Source of the DNA: Caballeronia sp. SL2Y3
GTDB taxonomy: Bacteria; Pseudomonadota; Gammaproteobacteria; Burkholderiales; Burkholderiaceae
DNA: 64,000 nt
Assembly: GCF_022879575.1 (NCBI RefSeq)
Contig: NZ_CP084263.1
Coordinates: 310,001-374,000 of the forward strand
Direction of reading: 5' to 3'
Shown here: positions 1-8,722 of the stretch, one piece after another
Layout of the letters: every line of letters begins with the position of its first letter
Numbering within the stretch: the first letter of the stretch is position 1
The notes under the pieces: model-generated
What the model was told of the DNA's origin: nothing
Database searches by the model: none
What the model saw: only the letters and a program-made list of their open reading frames with translations
Translations under genes and position numbers: made by a program

Positions 1-82
1 TGCCCGTGCCCTCCATCAGGCCGCTCGACAGATCGACTTTGAACGCGCGAGGCTCGGGCCAGTTCGAAAGAGTTGGCTTCAT
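1..82 (-). CDS. Start of an unidentified CDS, cut by the window edge
   Basis: An ATG on the minus strand at position 82 opens a frame that stays open to the window edge, about 27 codons, beginning MKPTLSNWPEPRAF. It starts a few bases after the stop of the FAD oxidase gene, with a purine-rich AAGGTGG upstream, so it is probably the next cistron of the sugar operon. Too little is visible to recognise a family. Confidence 0.45.
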   Translation of the reverse strand, partial: MKPTLSNWPEPRAFKVDLSSGLMEGTG

Positions 83-85
83 CGG

Positions 86-1474
86 TCACACCACCTTGCC
101 GGGGTTCAGAATGCCGAGCGGATCGAGCGCCGACTTGATCGCGCGCATCGCCGCGATATCGCTTTCGCGGCGGCTTCGCGGAAGATAATCGCGCTTCTTC
201 GTGCCGATGCCGTGCTCCGCTGAGATGGAGCCGTCGAACTCGCGCGTGACGTCGTAGATCACGCGGTCAATGTCATCGTGATCGTGCTTGCCCATGCCCG
301 GCACATCCACGACGATATGGATGTTTCCGTCGCCCAGATGGCCGTAGGTCATCACGAGCGCGTCGGGCCATTGCTCGCGCAGACGCGCTTCGCAACGCGC
401 AGCGGCGTCGCCGACCTGCGCGATCGAAAAGCTCACGTCATAGGCCGCGTGATTCGGAATGAAGCGCTGGTATTCGCCGGGCGCATCGCGGATCGCCCAG
501 AAGTCGCGCGCGTGCGCTTCCGACGATGCAATAGCCGCATCCGTCACCACGCCCGCTTCGAGCATGCCGCCGAGAAATTCCTCGAAGGCTTCGTTGTGCC
601 GCGCGGGGTCGGTGCCAACGCTTTCCAGCAGCACGTAGAACGGATGCGCCTCGGCAAGCGGCGCACGCAGCGCGGAGAGGTTGGCGATCACCGCGTCGTG
701 ATAGCCCGCCCACATCACTTCAAAGGCCGATACGCCCGCTGCCAGTTGCGCCTGGGCGCGCGTGAGCAGCGTCGTGACCGAAGCGAAGTCGGGCAAGGCG
801 CACCATGCGGTCGCCGTGGCCGTCGGCTTCGGCCGAAGACGCAACACCACGCGCGTGATGACCGCGAGCGTGCCTTCGCTGCCGATCAACAAATGGCGAA
901 GATCGTAGCCGCTGTTGTTCTTGATCATCTTGTTGAGCCCGCCGATGACCTCGCCGCTCGCGAGCACCGCTTCGAGCCCCAGGACCTGATCGCGCATCAT
1001 GCCGTACTTGATGACGCGGTTGCCGCCGGCATTCGTCGCGAGGTTGCCGCCAATCGCGCAACTGCCGCGCGCGCCGAGATCGAGCGGGAAGTAGAAGCCG
1101 GCCGCGCTCGCCGCCTCCTGCACCGTTTGCAGCGCGACGCCGGCTTCGACGGTCATCGTCGCGGAGACTGCATCGATCTCGACGATGCGGTTCATCCGCT
1201 CCAGACTCAGCGCGATCTCGCCGCCACGCAGGTTCGCGCCGCCGACGAGTCCCGTCAGGCCGCCTTGCGTCACCACCGGCTGACGGTAGCGCGTGCAGAT
1301 GGCGAGCGCCTGCGCGACTTCGTCCGTATCGCGCGGACGCACGAGCGCGAGCGGCACCGCGCCGGGCAAGCCGCTCCAGTCCACCACGCGCTTGTCGCCG
1401 AATTCTTCCGGCAAGGCCACCACATCCGCGCCGAGGGCGTCGCGCAATGCGTGGATTGCATCGAGTGCGCTCAT
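86..1474 (-). CDS. FAD-binding 2-hydroxyacid oxidoreductase, GlcD/D-lactate dehydrogenase type
   Basis: The protein (about 462 aa) has an N-terminal PCMH-type FAD domain (GGLTGLVGGAN near residue 75; GNLATNAGG near 150) and a C-terminal FAD-linked oxidase domain ending with the family motifs GHLGDGNIH and SAEHGIGTKK. This family oxidises D-2-hydroxyacids such as D-lactate, glycolate or D-2-hydroxyglutarate with FAD and passes electrons to the quinone or an ETF. An ATG at 1495 is also in frame, but GGAGA lies about 10 nt before the ATG at 1474, so I favour 1474. It follows the SDR gene by a few dozen bases on the same strand and is probably co-transcribed. In this operon it could oxidise a hydroxyacid made by the aldehyde dehydrogenase; that role and the exact substrate are inferred. 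Confidence 0.85.
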   Translation of the reverse strand: MSALDAIHALRDALGADVVALPEEFGDKRVVDWSGLPGAVPLALVRPRDTDEVAQALAICTRYRQPVVTQGGLTGLVGGANLRGGEIALSLERMNRIVEIDAVSATMTVEAGVALQTVQEAASAAGFYFPLDLGARGSCAIGGNLATNAGGNRVIKYGMMRDQVLGLEAVLASGEVIGGLNKMIKNNSGYDLRHLLIGSEGTLAVITRVVLRLRPKPTATATAWCALPDFASVTTLLTRAQAQLAAGVSAFEVMWAGYHDAVIANLSALRAPLAEAHPFYVLLESVGTDPARHNEAFEEFLGGMLEAGVVTDAAIASSEAHARDFWAIRDAPGEYQRFIPNHAAYDVSFSIAQVGDAAARCEARLREQWPDALVMTYGHLGDGNIHIVVDVPGMGKHDHDDIDRVIYDVTREFDGSISAEHGIGTKKRDYLPRSRRESDIAAMRAIKSALDPLGILNPGKVV

Positions 1475-1511
1475 AGCTTCATCGTCTCCGTTCATCTTGT
1501 CAGTGGCCGCA

Positions 1512-2297
1512 TCACCAGACCGTGTAGCCGCCGTCCATAACGATGTCCGATCCCGTCACGAACGCGCTCGCCCGCGACGCGAGAAAGACGACGCCCGGCG
1601 CGATTTCGTCCGGCGTCGCCATGCGTTCCAGCGGCGTGTAGTCGAGCCACACTTTGCGCCATGCTTCGTTTGCGAAGCCGCGCTTGGTCAGTTCGGTTCC
1701 GACATAACCCGGCGATATGGAATTCACGCGGATGCCGTCCGCCGCCCATTCGGCGGCGAGCGAACGCGTGAGATGAATCACGCCCGCTTTCGATGCGTTA
1801 TACGATGCCTGCGGCTGAGGCTTGTTCGCGATGCTCCCGCTCATGCTCGCGATGTTGACGATCCGCCCGCTCTTTTGCCGCGACATGTGACGCGCGGCGC
1901 TGCGGCAGCAATAGAACACGCCGTCGAGGTTCACGGCGAGCACGGCGCGCCACGCGGCGTCGTCGGTTTCGAGCGCGGCCGCGTTCCTGACGACGCCCGC
2001 GTTGTTGACCAGCACGTCGAGTCTGCCGTGCCTGGCGACGATCGCATCGAAGCCCGCATCGACCGACGATGAATCCGTCACGTCCAGCGTGACGAAGCTG
2101 CCACCGATTGCGTCGGCGGCGCGCTGCCCGAGCGTCGCTTCGCGGTCGGCGATGACGACCGTCGCGCCCGCATTGCGCAGCGCCTTCGCTATCGCGAGAC
2201 CGATGCCCTGCGCCGCGCCGGTGACGACGCAGACTTCGCCGTCCAGACGAAAGACGTCGAGGGTCGCGCCAGTGTCTTCCTTCGCGATCTCGCTCAT
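1512..2297 (-). CDS. SDR family oxidoreductase, probable polyol dehydrogenase
   Basis: A 261-aa classical short-chain dehydrogenase. TGAAQGIG (residues 26-33) binds the nucleotide, NNAG is at 98-101, and the catalytic Tyr166 and Lys170 lie in SYNASK. The C-terminus ends VMDGGYTVW, as in glucose/ribitol-type SDRs. An acidic residue after the second beta strand (IADRE) suggests NAD preference. The start ATG overlaps the rpiA stop (ATGA), so translation is coupled to rpiA. The frame is open upstream through rpiA, which could mislead gene callers into a fusion; the overlap argues for the internal start. By context it would oxidise a pentitol or tetritol to the ketose that the FGGY kinase phosphorylates; substrate inferred. 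Confidence 0.88.
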   Translation of the reverse strand: MSEIAKEDTGATLDVFRLDGEVCVVTGAAQGIGLAIAKALRNAGATVVIADREATLGQRAADAIGGSFVTLDVTDSSSVDAGFDAIVARHGRLDVLVNNAGVVRNAAALETDDAAWRAVLAVNLDGVFYCCRSAARHMSRQKSGRIVNIASMSGSIANKPQPQASYNASKAGVIHLTRSLAAEWAADGIRVNSISPGYVGTELTKRGFANEAWRKVWLDYTPLERMATPDEIAPGVVFLASRASAFVTGSDIVMDGGYTVW

Positions 2298-3058
2298 TGG
2301 CGCGCTCCGTCGAATACGACGATATCCGCCGTGCCGTCCGCATGACCCACGATCATCTCGCTCGCGATGCCGGTGAAGAGACCGTGCTCGACCACGCCGG
2401 GAATGGCGTTGAAGCGCGGCGCGAGCGCGAGCGGATCGGAAATGGCTTCGAGATGGCAGTCGAGAATCCAGTTGCCGCTGTCCGTCACCACGAGCGCGCC
2501 GTTCTTCGTGCGCCGCTCGATCCTGATGCCCGCATCGAATCCGGCCGATACGAACAGCTCGCGCAGCAGACGCTCCGTGCTTTGCCAGCCGAACTGAATC
2601 ACTTCGATCGGCAGCGGAAAACGCCCGAGCGTATCGAAGACCTTCTTGTCGTCGACCACCGCGACCATCTTGCGCGACGCCGCCGCGACGATCTTCTCCC
2701 ACAGCAGGCACGCGCCACCGCCCTTGATCATGCTGCCCTGATGATCGATTTCGTCCGCGCCGTCGATGGTCACGTCGAGCCGGTCGATCTGCCCGAGGTC
2801 GGTCAATGGCACGCCGAGTTCGATCGCCAGTTCGCGCGTCGCATTCGATGTCGGCACGCCGACGATATCGAGCCCGTCCTTCACGCGCGGCGCAAGCGCA
2901 CGCACGAACCAGTGCGATGTCGTGCCCGAGCCGAGCCCCACTTTCATGCCCGGCGCGAGATAGTGGTCGACCGCCTTGATGCCCGAGACGAGCTTCGCCT
3001 CGTCCTGCTTCGATTGCGGCTCCAGTCGGGCATAGCCCGGTTCGATATGCGTACCCAA
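2294..3058 (-). CDS. rpiA: Ribose-5-phosphate isomerase A
   Basis: A 254-aa RpiA, slightly longer than the usual ~220-230 aa because of an N-terminal extension of about 20 residues. Family motifs visible: GLGSGTTSHWF (phosphate loop), DGADEID (catalytic Asp pair) and KGGGACLLWEK (catalytic Glu and Lys). It interconverts ribose-5-phosphate and ribulose-5-phosphate. A catabolic-operon copy beside an FGGY kinase and an SDR suggests the pathway runs through a pentulose-5-phosphate. A housekeeping rpiA probably exists elsewhere. It ends in an ATGA overlap with the SDR and starts 40 nt after the RpiR regulator. Confidence 0.92.
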   Translation of the reverse strand: MGTHIEPGYARLEPQSKQDEAKLVSGIKAVDHYLAPGMKVGLGSGTTSHWFVRALAPRVKDGLDIVGVPTSNATRELAIELGVPLTDLGQIDRLDVTIDGADEIDHQGSMIKGGGACLLWEKIVAAASRKMVAVVDDKKVFDTLGRFPLPIEVIQFGWQSTERLLRELFVSAGFDAGIRIERRTKNGALVVTDSGNWILDCHLEAISDPLALAPRFNAIPGVVEHGLFTGIASEMIVGHADGTADIVVFDGARQ

Positions 3059-3098
3059 TTGCGTCTCCGTTGTTATCGAAACACCCTTGAAACAAGGG

Positions 3099-3944
3099 CT
3101 AATCCATGAACTTGTCGGTGAACCACGGGTCGAGCGCGGCGAGGTTGTCGGGCAGCTCGCGCCCTTGCCGCAGGCCCAGCATGGCGACCAGCATGTTCAC
3201 CACGAGCAGATGATTGATGCGCGCCGTGAGCGGCGTGTACAACTCGGTGTTCTCGTATGCGGGCACGGCGACGGTCAGGTCGCAGGTCTGCGCGAGCCGC
3301 GAGCCCGGCGCGCACACCGCGATGGTCACCGCGCCCTTGCCCTTCGCCATCGCGGCCGCCATCACGAGCGACTTGGTCGAGCCCGAATGCGAGAAGAAGA
3401 CCGCCACTTCGTCGTTGCGCAAGGTCGGCGCGAGCAGCAGTTGGCGCTGGCTTTCGAGCACGACGCGGCAATGCAGCCCGAGGCGGAAGAACTTGTGCTC
3501 GGCATCGAAGGCGATGGTCTCCGAGATGCCGAGGCCGAATAGGAAGATGCCCTTCGCATCGATCAGATATTGCGCCGCGCGCTCGACGGCCGCGGAATCC
3601 ACGTCACGCGCGAAGCGTTGAATGGCATGCAGCGAGTTGTTCACGATCTTGCTGCACACGCTTGCGGGCGTATCCGCGTTCGTGATGGCTTCGTAGTCGA
3701 ACGGCGCCTGCGGTATCAGGCCCTGGCCGAGCCGGACCTTGAAGTCCTGATAGTCCGCGCAGTCGAAGCGGCGGAAAAAGCGCACCACGGTCGGGTCGCT
3801 CGTTTGCGCCGCTTCCGACAACTCGGCCATGCTCATCTTGAGCGCGGCTTCTGGCGCGCCCAGCAATACATCGGCGATGCGCAAGGTCGCGCCCGTCAAC
3901 GATGGGTGTTCAAGCGCGATACGGCGCAGCAGGTCGTTTCTCAT
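3099..3944 (-). CDS. MurR/RpiR family transcriptional regulator (HTH + SIS)
   Basis: 281 aa. The N-terminal RpiR helix-turn-helix occupies roughly residues 1-75 (with SEAAQTSDPTVVRFFRR as recognition region), and a C-terminal SIS phosphosugar-binding domain spans about 115-260 (FGLGISETIAFDAEHKF; FFSHSGSTKSLV). RpiR proteins sense sugar phosphates and usually repress their operon. The start chosen is the ATG that overlaps the upstream phosphatase stop by one base (TGATG); an ATG 13 codons upstream is also in frame. Unusually it sits in mid-operon between the phosphatase and rpiA, so its own synthesis rises with the operon it presumably controls. Confidence 0.9.
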   Translation of the reverse strand: MRNDLLRRIALEHPSLTGATLRIADVLLGAPEAALKMSMAELSEAAQTSDPTVVRFFRRFDCADYQDFKVRLGQGLIPQAPFDYEAITNADTPASVCSKIVNNSLHAIQRFARDVDSAAVERAAQYLIDAKGIFLFGLGISETIAFDAEHKFFRLGLHCRVVLESQRQLLLAPTLRNDEVAVFFSHSGSTKSLVMAAAMAKGKGAVTIAVCAPGSRLAQTCDLTVAVPAYENTELYTPLTARINHLLVVNMLVAMLGLRQGRELPDNLAALDPWFTDKFMD

Positions 3945-4657
3945 CAGGCTCCCGGCAGGCGCGACGCATTGAGCGCGGCGCACCTCGTCACTAACTCGGC
4001 GAAGGAATCGAGCCGCCTGTCATCGGGCACGGGAACATCCGGCCCGGTGCCCCAGTTGACGATCAGACAGCGAACCTGCGCGTCGCGTGCGCACTGCGCG
4101 TCGATGCGCGTGTCGCCGATATAGAGCGTGTGCTCGGGCGCGGCGTCCATCTGTTCGAGCGTCATCAGCAAATGCCGGGGATGCGGCTTTCTTTGCGCAA
4201 GCATATCGCCTCCGACGACCGCGCTGAAATACCGGTCGATGCCGAAGTGCGCGAGCACCGCCTGCGCCAGTTGCTGCGCCTTGTTCGTGCACACGCCGAG
4301 CTTCACGCCGGCCGCATGCAGCGCGGGAATCGCATCGAGCGCGTCGGCGTAGAGCGTCGCCTTTTCGACCGGATGCTGCTTGTAGATGGACAGATAGGTC
4401 TCGACGTCGGCGCTGACGCGTGCCTGATCGAGTTCGAGACCGAGCCCCTTGTACAACTTGTCGATCAGCCCGTGCGAGCCTTCGCCGATAAACTTCTCCA
4501 CGAAGCCGACCGTCTGCGGCGCGATGCCGTGCGTCGCGAGCAGGCGATTCACGGCGCTTGCGATGTCCGGCGCGGTATCGACGAGCGTGCCATCGAGATC
4601 GAATACGACTGCGTCGACCGTTCGTTCGGCCTCAAGGATGATTTCGTTGACGGTCAT
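3944..4657 (-). CDS. HAD family phosphatase, phosphoglycolate phosphatase-like
   Basis: 237 aa. HAD motif I is DLDGTLVDT near residue 20, motif II CTNKAQQ near 120, and motifs III/IV lie around KPHPRHLL and YIGDTRIDAQCA. A helical cap between motifs I and II places it with Gph/PGP-type phosphatases. It overlaps the kinase gene upstream (ATGA) and the regulator downstream (TGATG), so it is tightly coupled. It might remove phosphate from a dead-end sugar phosphate or from 2-phosphoglycolate, which would link it with the GlcD-type oxidase in the same operon; substrate is inference. Product length and motif order are normal. Confidence 0.85.
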   Translation of the reverse strand: MTVNEIILEAERTVDAVVFDLDGTLVDTAPDIASAVNRLLATHGIAPQTVGFVEKFIGEGSHGLIDKLYKGLGLELDQARVSADVETYLSIYKQHPVEKATLYADALDAIPALHAAGVKLGVCTNKAQQLAQAVLAHFGIDRYFSAVVGGDMLAQRKPHPRHLLMTLEQMDAAPEHTLYIGDTRIDAQCARDAQVRCLIVNWGTGPDVPVPDDRRLDSFAELVTRCAALNASRLPGA

Positions 4658-6168
4658 CGGCTCGGGTTCTCCATGGCGATGTGTTGATAGACCGGACGCA
4701 GCGCGTCGTACAGCGTGCGGAAAGTGTCGAAACGTGCGTCGTAGAGCGCCTCGAGCGATGCGTCCGGGCTCACGCGACTCGTCACGCGCAGCGTGCCGAC
4801 CGCTTCGTCGAGCGATGTCCACCAGCCCGCGCCCACGCCCGCCGCGAGCACCGCGCCGTACGCGCCGCCCTCGGATGCGCCCGTGACCGTGGTCACCTCG
4901 CGTTGCAGCACGTCCGCGAGCATTTGCAGCCACAGCGGCTCGCCGGTCGCGCCGCCCGAGACACGAACCTCGTCGCACGTGAGGCCGGCGCTCGCGCCCA
5001 GCGATGCGATCGCCCGGATGTTCAGCAGCACGCCTTCCATGACGCTGCGGATCATGTGAGCCGCATCGTGCGTCGACGTGAGGCCGATCCATGCGGCACG
5101 CCCGTCTGCCGCGACATGCGGGCAGCGTTCCCCGAGCAGATACGGCAAAAAGAGCAGTCCGTCGCAGCCGGGCGCGGCGGCTTTCGCCAGTTGCGTCATG
5201 CCTTCGAAGGACAGATCCGGCGTCATGCGCCGCAGCGCGCCGCGCAGCCATTCGAACGCGCCGCCCGCCGAGAGCGTCACGCCCATCACGTGCCAGCGGC
5301 CCGGCGCATTGCCGCAGGAAATCTGCAATTGCCCGGTAGCTTCGGGACACGTACGCAAGCCGCCCGCGACGATGCCCGCCGTGCCGATGGTCACGCCGAG
5401 CGGGCCGGCATCGATCGCGCCCATCGACGTCGTCTGGATGACCGAATCGCCGCCGCCGCCGAACACGGGTACATCGCCCGGCAAGCCCCACGCCTGCGCC
5501 AGTTCGCCCCGCAACGTTCCCGCGCGTTCGGTCGATTCGACGACCTGCGGCAACAGCGATGCGGGTAAGTCGAGCGCGGACATCAGCGCGCCGGACCACT
5601 GGCGCTGGCGCACGTCGAAGAGGCCGGTGCCCGACGCGTCGGACACATCGGTGATGTGCTCGCCGGTCAGACGCAGGCGAAGGTAGTCCTTCGGATTCAG
5701 CATCCGCCGCATGCGCGCGAACAGCTCCGGCTCATGCTCGCGCATCCACAGGAGCTTGCCCGCCGTAAAGCCCGGCAACATGCGGTTCTGCACCCGCGCG
5801 AGCAGACCATCGAGCCCGCCTGCGCGCGCGGTGATCTCGTCGCAATACGGCGCGGCCCGCTGGTCGCACCAGAGGATCGCGGGACGCAGCACGTTGTCGG
5901 CTTCGTCGAGCGCGGTCAGGCCGTGCATCTGTCCGGATAGCCCGATGCCCGCCACCGCGCGACGATCCGGCAGCGCGTCGAGCACTTGCGCGAGCGCGGT
6001 CTGCGTCGCGCTCCACCAGTGCTCCGGGTCCTGCTCGGCCCAGCCGGGACGGGGCGAAACGAGCGGATACGCCGCGAGCGCCTTCGCCGCGACATTGCCC
6101 GCGCCGTCCACTGCAATGACCTTGCATGCGGACGTGCCGACGTCGATGCCGAGAAGATACCGTTCCAT
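4654..6168 (-). CDS. xylB: FGGY-family carbohydrate kinase, xylulokinase-like
   Basis: 504 aa, normal for XylB. N-terminal GIDVGTSACKVIAVD (phosphate 1 loop), SGQMHGLTALD, WCDQRA, and C-terminal RVSGGATGEPLW in the second FGGY domain are all visible. The family phosphorylates ketoses, here most likely D-xylulose or D-ribulose, given the neighbouring rpiA. It overlaps the downstream phosphatase by ATGA and follows the aldehyde dehydrogenase gene by 36 nt. The gene symbol denotes family similarity; the sugar specificity cannot be read from the sequence. Confidence 0.82.
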   Translation of the reverse strand: MERYLLGIDVGTSACKVIAVDGAGNVAAKALAAYPLVSPRPGWAEQDPEHWWSATQTALAQVLDALPDRRAVAGIGLSGQMHGLTALDEADNVLRPAILWCDQRAAPYCDEITARAGGLDGLLARVQNRMLPGFTAGKLLWMREHEPELFARMRRMLNPKDYLRLRLTGEHITDVSDASGTGLFDVRQRQWSGALMSALDLPASLLPQVVESTERAGTLRGELAQAWGLPGDVPVFGGGGDSVIQTTSMGAIDAGPLGVTIGTAGIVAGGLRTCPEATGQLQISCGNAPGRWHVMGVTLSAGGAFEWLRGALRRMTPDLSFEGMTQLAKAAAPGCDGLLFLPYLLGERCPHVAADGRAAWIGLTSTHDAAHMIRSVMEGVLLNIRAIASLGASAGLTCDEVRVSGGATGEPLWLQMLADVLQREVTTVTGASEGGAYGAVLAAGVGAGWWTSLDEAVGTLRVTSRVSPDASLEALYDARFDTFRTLYDALRPVYQHIAMENPSR

Positions 6169-6204
6169 GGCCGCTCCGTTTGCGTATGCGTGGTCGTGCG
6201 TCTC

Positions 6205-7659
6205 TTATGCGCGGTGACGCAGCCGCACGTGCTTCAGGTGCAGATAGCCTTCCATGCCTTCGCGCCCGTGTTCGTAGCCCGTGCCGCTCTGCTTGCGGCC
6301 GCCGTACGGCGCGTTCATGATCCCCGCGTCGACGTTATTGATGGCGACGTTGCCGAAGTCCAGCTCGCGCGACAGCGCGAACGTCTCCCGCAAATGCTCC
6401 GTGTACGCGTACGCCGCGAGGCCCGCGGGCGTGCCGTTGGCCGCCTCGATGGCGTCGTCGAGCGTCGTGTAGCGCGCCACGCCGATCACCGGGCCGAACG
6501 TTTCCTCGTGCATCACGAGCATGTCGGGCGTGCCGTCGGCAATGACCGTCGGTGCATAGAAGAGGCCCCGTTCGTTCGATGCCATCGCATCCGGCCGGCC
6601 GCCGCCGCACAGAATGCGGCCGCCGCGCTCGCGTGCATCGTCGAGATGACGGCGCACCTTCTCGACACCGGCGCGCGTGGCCATCGGTCCCACATCGGCT
6701 TTCTCGTTCGCGATGCCGTCCGCGACGACGAGCTTGCCCGCGCCATCGACGAGGCGTTCGAGGAAGGCGTCATAGACCGCTTCCTGCACGTAAGCGCGAT
6801 TAATCGAAATGCAGATCTGCCCCGCGTTGCGGAAGCCGCGCCGCAGCGCGCCCGCGACCGCGAGATCGAGGTCCGCATGGGCGGTCACGATGAGCGGGCA
6901 GCTTCCACCCAGTTCGAGCGACAAGCCCGTGATGCCGCGCACCGTCTTGTAGATGTCCTCGCCCGCGCTGCCGGAACCCGTGAACGCCACCTTGTCGATG
7001 CGCGGATGTCCGACGAGCCGCTTGCCGGCTTCTTTCGCGCCCATCACGAGATTGGCGACGCCCGCCGGCAATCCCGCGCGATGCACGCAGCGAAACACCG
7101 CTTCCGCGCTCGACGGCGTGAACTCCGACGGCTTCACGACGATCGTGCAGCCCGCCGCGAGCGATGCCGCGAGCTTCCAGCCGATCAGTTCCACCGGATA
7201 GTTCCACGGCGCAATGGCCGCCACCACGCCGACCGGCTCCTTCTCCACGATACTGACGAAACCGTCGTCTTCGTTCGGGATCGTCTCGCCGTAGATGCGC
7301 ACGGCCTCTTCCGCGTAGTAGTGGAACGCCTTCGCGAGCTTGCGCGCCTCGCCCTGCGCTTCGGCGAGCGGCTTGCCCATTTCCGTCGTGATCGCGAGAG
7401 CAATGGCGCGTTCGTCTTCCGCGATGCAATCGGCTATTGCATGCAACAGGCGCGAGCGTTCGAATGGATTCACGCGTCGCCAGCTTCGGAAAGCGCGCGA
7501 TGCGGCATCGACGGCGGCATCGATGGTCGCCTGATCGGCATCGGGCGCGCGGGCGACGGTCTGCTCCGTCGCCGGATTCACGACATCGATCCATTCGCGA
7601 ACGCCTTCACTGCCGAAGCGCCCATCGATATACATCTCGCACTGACGAGGTTCTGTCAT
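6205..7659 (-). CDS. NAD-dependent aldehyde dehydrogenase
   Basis: 484 aa, a standard ALDH. The substrate-channel region PWNYPVELIGWK (near 158), the Rossmann GSGSAGEDI, the general-base glutamate in SLELGG, and the catalytic cysteine in NAGQICIS are present. C-terminal NNVDAGIMNAPYGGRKQSG matches glycolaldehyde/succinate-semialdehyde/betaine-aldehyde type enzymes. After ELGG it has SCP where most family members have KSP, a small deviation in the active-site loop. It lies between the ABC permease gene and xylB with short gaps, so it probably oxidises an aldehyde arising from the imported sugar or polyol (inferred). Confidence 0.88.
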   Translation of the reverse strand: MTEPRQCEMYIDGRFGSEGVREWIDVVNPATEQTVARAPDADQATIDAAVDAASRAFRSWRRVNPFERSRLLHAIADCIAEDERAIALAITTEMGKPLAEAQGEARKLAKAFHYYAEEAVRIYGETIPNEDDGFVSIVEKEPVGVVAAIAPWNYPVELIGWKLAASLAAGCTIVVKPSEFTPSSAEAVFRCVHRAGLPAGVANLVMGAKEAGKRLVGHPRIDKVAFTGSGSAGEDIYKTVRGITGLSLELGGSCPLIVTAHADLDLAVAGALRRGFRNAGQICISINRAYVQEAVYDAFLERLVDGAGKLVVADGIANEKADVGPMATRAGVEKVRRHLDDARERGGRILCGGGRPDAMASNERGLFYAPTVIADGTPDMLVMHEETFGPVIGVARYTTLDDAIEAANGTPAGLAAYAYTEHLRETFALSRELDFGNVAINNVDAGIMNAPYGGRKQSGTGYEHGREGMEGYLHLKHVRLRHRA

Positions 7660-7673
7660 GGTCCGGATCAAGG

Positions 7674-8711
7674 TTATTGCGACACGAAGTTGACGCGGAT
7701 GGCATCCACCGCGACCGCGATGAAGATGAGAATGCCGCCGATCATCTGCACATAGAACGAAGGCACTTCGGTAATCGCGAGGCCGACGTGGATCACCGTC
7801 AGCAGCAGCACGCCGCCGAGAATGCCGAGCGCGCCGCCGCGTCCGCCGAACACGCTCACGCCGCCGATGATCGGCGCGGCGATGGCATAGAGCAGGAAGC
7901 CTTCGCCCTGATCCGACGTGATCGCCATTTGCCATGCGGCGAGCAGATAGCCCGCGACGCCCGCGAGAAAGCCCGACAGCGTGAACGCGATGACCTTCAC
8001 GCGATTCACGCGGATGCCCGCCGAATTGGCGGCGAGCGCGTTGCCGCCGGTCGCGTAGAGATAGCGGCCGAGCACCGTCTTGCGCAACATGAAGCCCATG
8101 CCGATGAGCACGACGAGAAAGACGATCGGCATGACGGGCCAGTTGTTCACCGTGTACTGGCCGATCCAGATATAACCGGTGGACATGTCCGAGATGGTGT
8201 TGCCCTGCGTCACCGCGAGCAGCGAGCCTTGCAGCACGATCATCACGGCAAGCGTCTGGATGAGCGACACCATCTTCAGGCGCGTCACGCACAGGCCGTT
8301 GAAGAAGCCGATCGCGGTCGCCACCGCGATGCCCAACGGCACGCCGACGGCGGGCGTGAGGCCGAGCCGCGTCGAGAGAATCGCGCCGATGGCGGCGGAA
8401 AATCCCATGTTGCTCGCAATCGACAGGTCGATCTCCGCCACCATCAGCGGCATCGACACGGCGAGCGCGAGCAGGCCGAGCACCGTCGCCTGCACCAGCA
8501 CGTTCTGCAGATTCGACAGCGTGAAGAAGAACGGATTGAGCACGCCGAACACGACGACGAGCGCCGCGAGCCACAGCCAGACGACGTTCTGGAACACCCA
8601 CTGCACGCCGCCCTTGCCGCGCTTGCCGCTTGCCGTGGCCGGCGCCGCGCCGCCCTGACCGGCGAGCGACGCCGGCGCAGGCGACGAAGAAAGGTCGCTT
8701 CGTGTTTGCAT
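7674..8711 (-). CDS. Ribose-type ABC transporter permease
   Basis: About 345 aa of the BPD_transp_2 family (RbsC type). A Ser/Ala/Gly-rich cytoplasmic N-terminus of about 40 residues is followed by 8-10 hydrophobic segments and the family loop GGVSVFGGRGGALGILGG. An AGGAGA sits five bases before the ATG at 8711, which decides this start over the ATG at 8726 that overlaps the ATPase stop (ATGA). It should form a homodimeric inner-membrane channel with the ATPase encoded just upstream and receive sugar from the binding protein two genes upstream. Confidence 0.9.
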   Translation of the reverse strand: MQTRSDLSSSPAPASLAGQGGAAPATASGKRGKGGVQWVFQNVVWLWLAALVVVFGVLNPFFFTLSNLQNVLVQATVLGLLALAVSMPLMVAEIDLSIASNMGFSAAIGAILSTRLGLTPAVGVPLGIAVATAIGFFNGLCVTRLKMVSLIQTLAVMIVLQGSLLAVTQGNTISDMSTGYIWIGQYTVNNWPVMPIVFLVVLIGMGFMLRKTVLGRYLYATGGNALAANSAGIRVNRVKVIAFTLSGFLAGVAGYLLAAWQMAITSDQGEGFLLYAIAAPIIGGVSVFGGRGGALGILGGVLLLTVIHVGLAITEVPSFYVQMIGGILIFIAVAVDAIRVNFVSQ

Positions 8712-8722
8712 GGACTGTCTCC

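Noticed and set aside
1512..3095. Single 527-aa SDR fused to an RpiA-region reading frame
   Set aside because: The upstream half is an out-of-frame translation of rpiA; the ATGA overlap at 2294-2297 shows two separate genes.
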